From the NCBI GenBank assembly GCA_948146395.1, contig OX411545.1, forward strand, positions 23,205,526-23,269,525: a stretch of 64,000 bases of DNA, in the 5' to 3' direction. This stretch comes from Fragum whitleyi. Its lineage: Eukaryota > Mollusca > Bivalvia > Cardiida > Cardiidae. Below the pieces are notes generated by a model. It was not told the origin of the DNA. It did not search any database and saw only the letters and a program-made list of their open reading frames with translations. Position numbers and translations under genes: made by a program. Shown in pieces: positions 63,081-64,000 of this stretch. Every line of letters starts with the position of its first letter. The first letter of the stretch is position 1.

Positions 63081-63598
63081 TCTCAAACAACATTTTGAGA
63101 AAAGATGATGATAATGACTATAAAACATACAATGAGTAAATATTAAAAGTTCCTTGAGTGGTAAGACACAAGACCATTTATCCAAAGGTTTACGGTTCAA
63201 ATCCTAAATGCAGGAGGAATTTTCAGGGATATTTGCTAACCTCCTGCCATACTTGGGTTGAACTAGTAAGGAGCCTACAGGTAGCTTCTTGTGTACCGGT
63301 GCTTTACACTTGGCATGATAAAGAACCAAGAAGGTCTATTCATAAAATAACTAGGGAGTGTATGAACCTTGATCTCCTTGTATCTGCTTCTTCTCCTTTA
63401 GTTGTCCATACTATATATGCCTTGAGCATGGAGGGACCTAAATCCTACAATCACACACACACACATTTCAAAAGTTCCGTTGATCAATTTTCAGTCCTTA
63501 ACAGTACCTATATTCTAGCTTGAATTCACATATGATATCTTTCTGACATTACATAAGGTTTGTTATGGAAAAGAAGGCAAGTTAGTTCAGAATAAAGT

Positions 63599-63842
63599 TA
63601 TTACCCAACCACTGTCTTGCTGAATTAAACTTGTAAAATATTGCTTGAAATTCAAATTGCTGTAAACACTGGGTGCACTGAATGTGAGTCTTATTTTGAA
63701 AACAAATTCTAAACTTTCCTGATTTAAGATGGAAAACCAAGTGGTATATACAAAGATCAGACTGCACATATGTGCAGGCTGATCTTTGTGTATACATATC
63801 ACCAAAGCAGGAATATTCTTGGTTCAGCATGACAAGAGTTAA
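63599..63842. mobile_element. TTAA-type MITE family M2, left of a mirrored pair
   Basis: Ends 'ggttcagcatgacaagagTTAA'. Shares the TTAA at 63839-63842 with the next copy. Confidence 0.7.
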
Positions 63843-64000
63843 CCCTTGTCATGCTGAACCCGGAATATTCCTGCTTTGGCAGGAGCCATAGACAAACATC
63901 AGCCTGCACATATGTGCAGCCTGATGTTAGTCTACAGTACACCACCAGTTTCTCACTTTCAAACCAGAATTGTCAATAGATATAGTTTTTCAAATAAAAA
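63839..64000. mobile_element. TTAA-type MITE family M2, right of a mirrored pair, cut by window edge
   Basis: TTAACCCTTGTCATGCTGAA onward, in mirror orientation to the preceding copy; the right end lies outside the window. Confidence 0.7.

Overview
This is a eukaryotic, AT-rich, repeat-laden window. Two spliced genes are embedded in very long introns full of MITEs, tRNA-derived SINEs and 'GCTCACCTGAGC / AGTGCTCA' type elements with internal ~150-170 bp tandem units. I associate these repeat styles with bivalve molluscs, probably a heterodont clam; the species cannot be fixed from the sequence alone.

Layout. 1-13146 is the 3' flank of a minus-strand gene and holds only repeats and unrecognised AT-rich sequence. 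13147-35663 (minus) is the complete coding part of a TBC1D16 orthologue (RabGAP): 10 coding exons, about 940 residues. All exon junctions were read by hand and all phases agree. 35664-38410 is the intergenic region, interrupted by an 850-bp Mutator-like insertion. 38411 to beyond the right edge (plus) is the 5' part of CCDC40, the coiled-coil half of the CCDC39/CCDC40 axonemal 96-nm ruler. Nine coding exons are visible, and the last visible junction (62862) is open, so the gene continues outside the window.

The two genes lie head to head. As I remember the human map, TBC1D16 and CCDC40 are also neighbours and head to head on 17q25.3, so this looks like an ancient conserved gene pair. Just upstream of the CCDC40 start are a CCAAT box, a forkhead-like site and an RFX X-box-like site, as expected for a motile-cilium gene. 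A second CpG-containing cluster (CRE, E2F-like, TCTCGCGAGA and YY1-like motifs) lies at 39.35-39.68 kb.

Most notable points: (1) TBC1D16 coding exon 4 is followed by three further, partly truncated copies with intact donors, and two of these differ from the parent only at synonymous positions. (2) Two ~3.1-kb hAT-like elements with 13-bp inverted ends and 6-bp target duplications sit in opposite orientation on either side of the shared promoter. (3) At least six different repeat families share one terminal design, a perfect or near-perfect short hairpin followed by CTTGTT; this suggests non-autonomous rolling-circle (Helitron-like) elements, and one forms a recent ~896-bp tandem array ending about 50 bp before a CCDC40 exon. 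(4) There is a 57-bp-arm perfect palindrome in TBC1D16 intron 2. No intact transposase or reverse transcriptase, functional tRNA, rRNA or CRISPR array was found.
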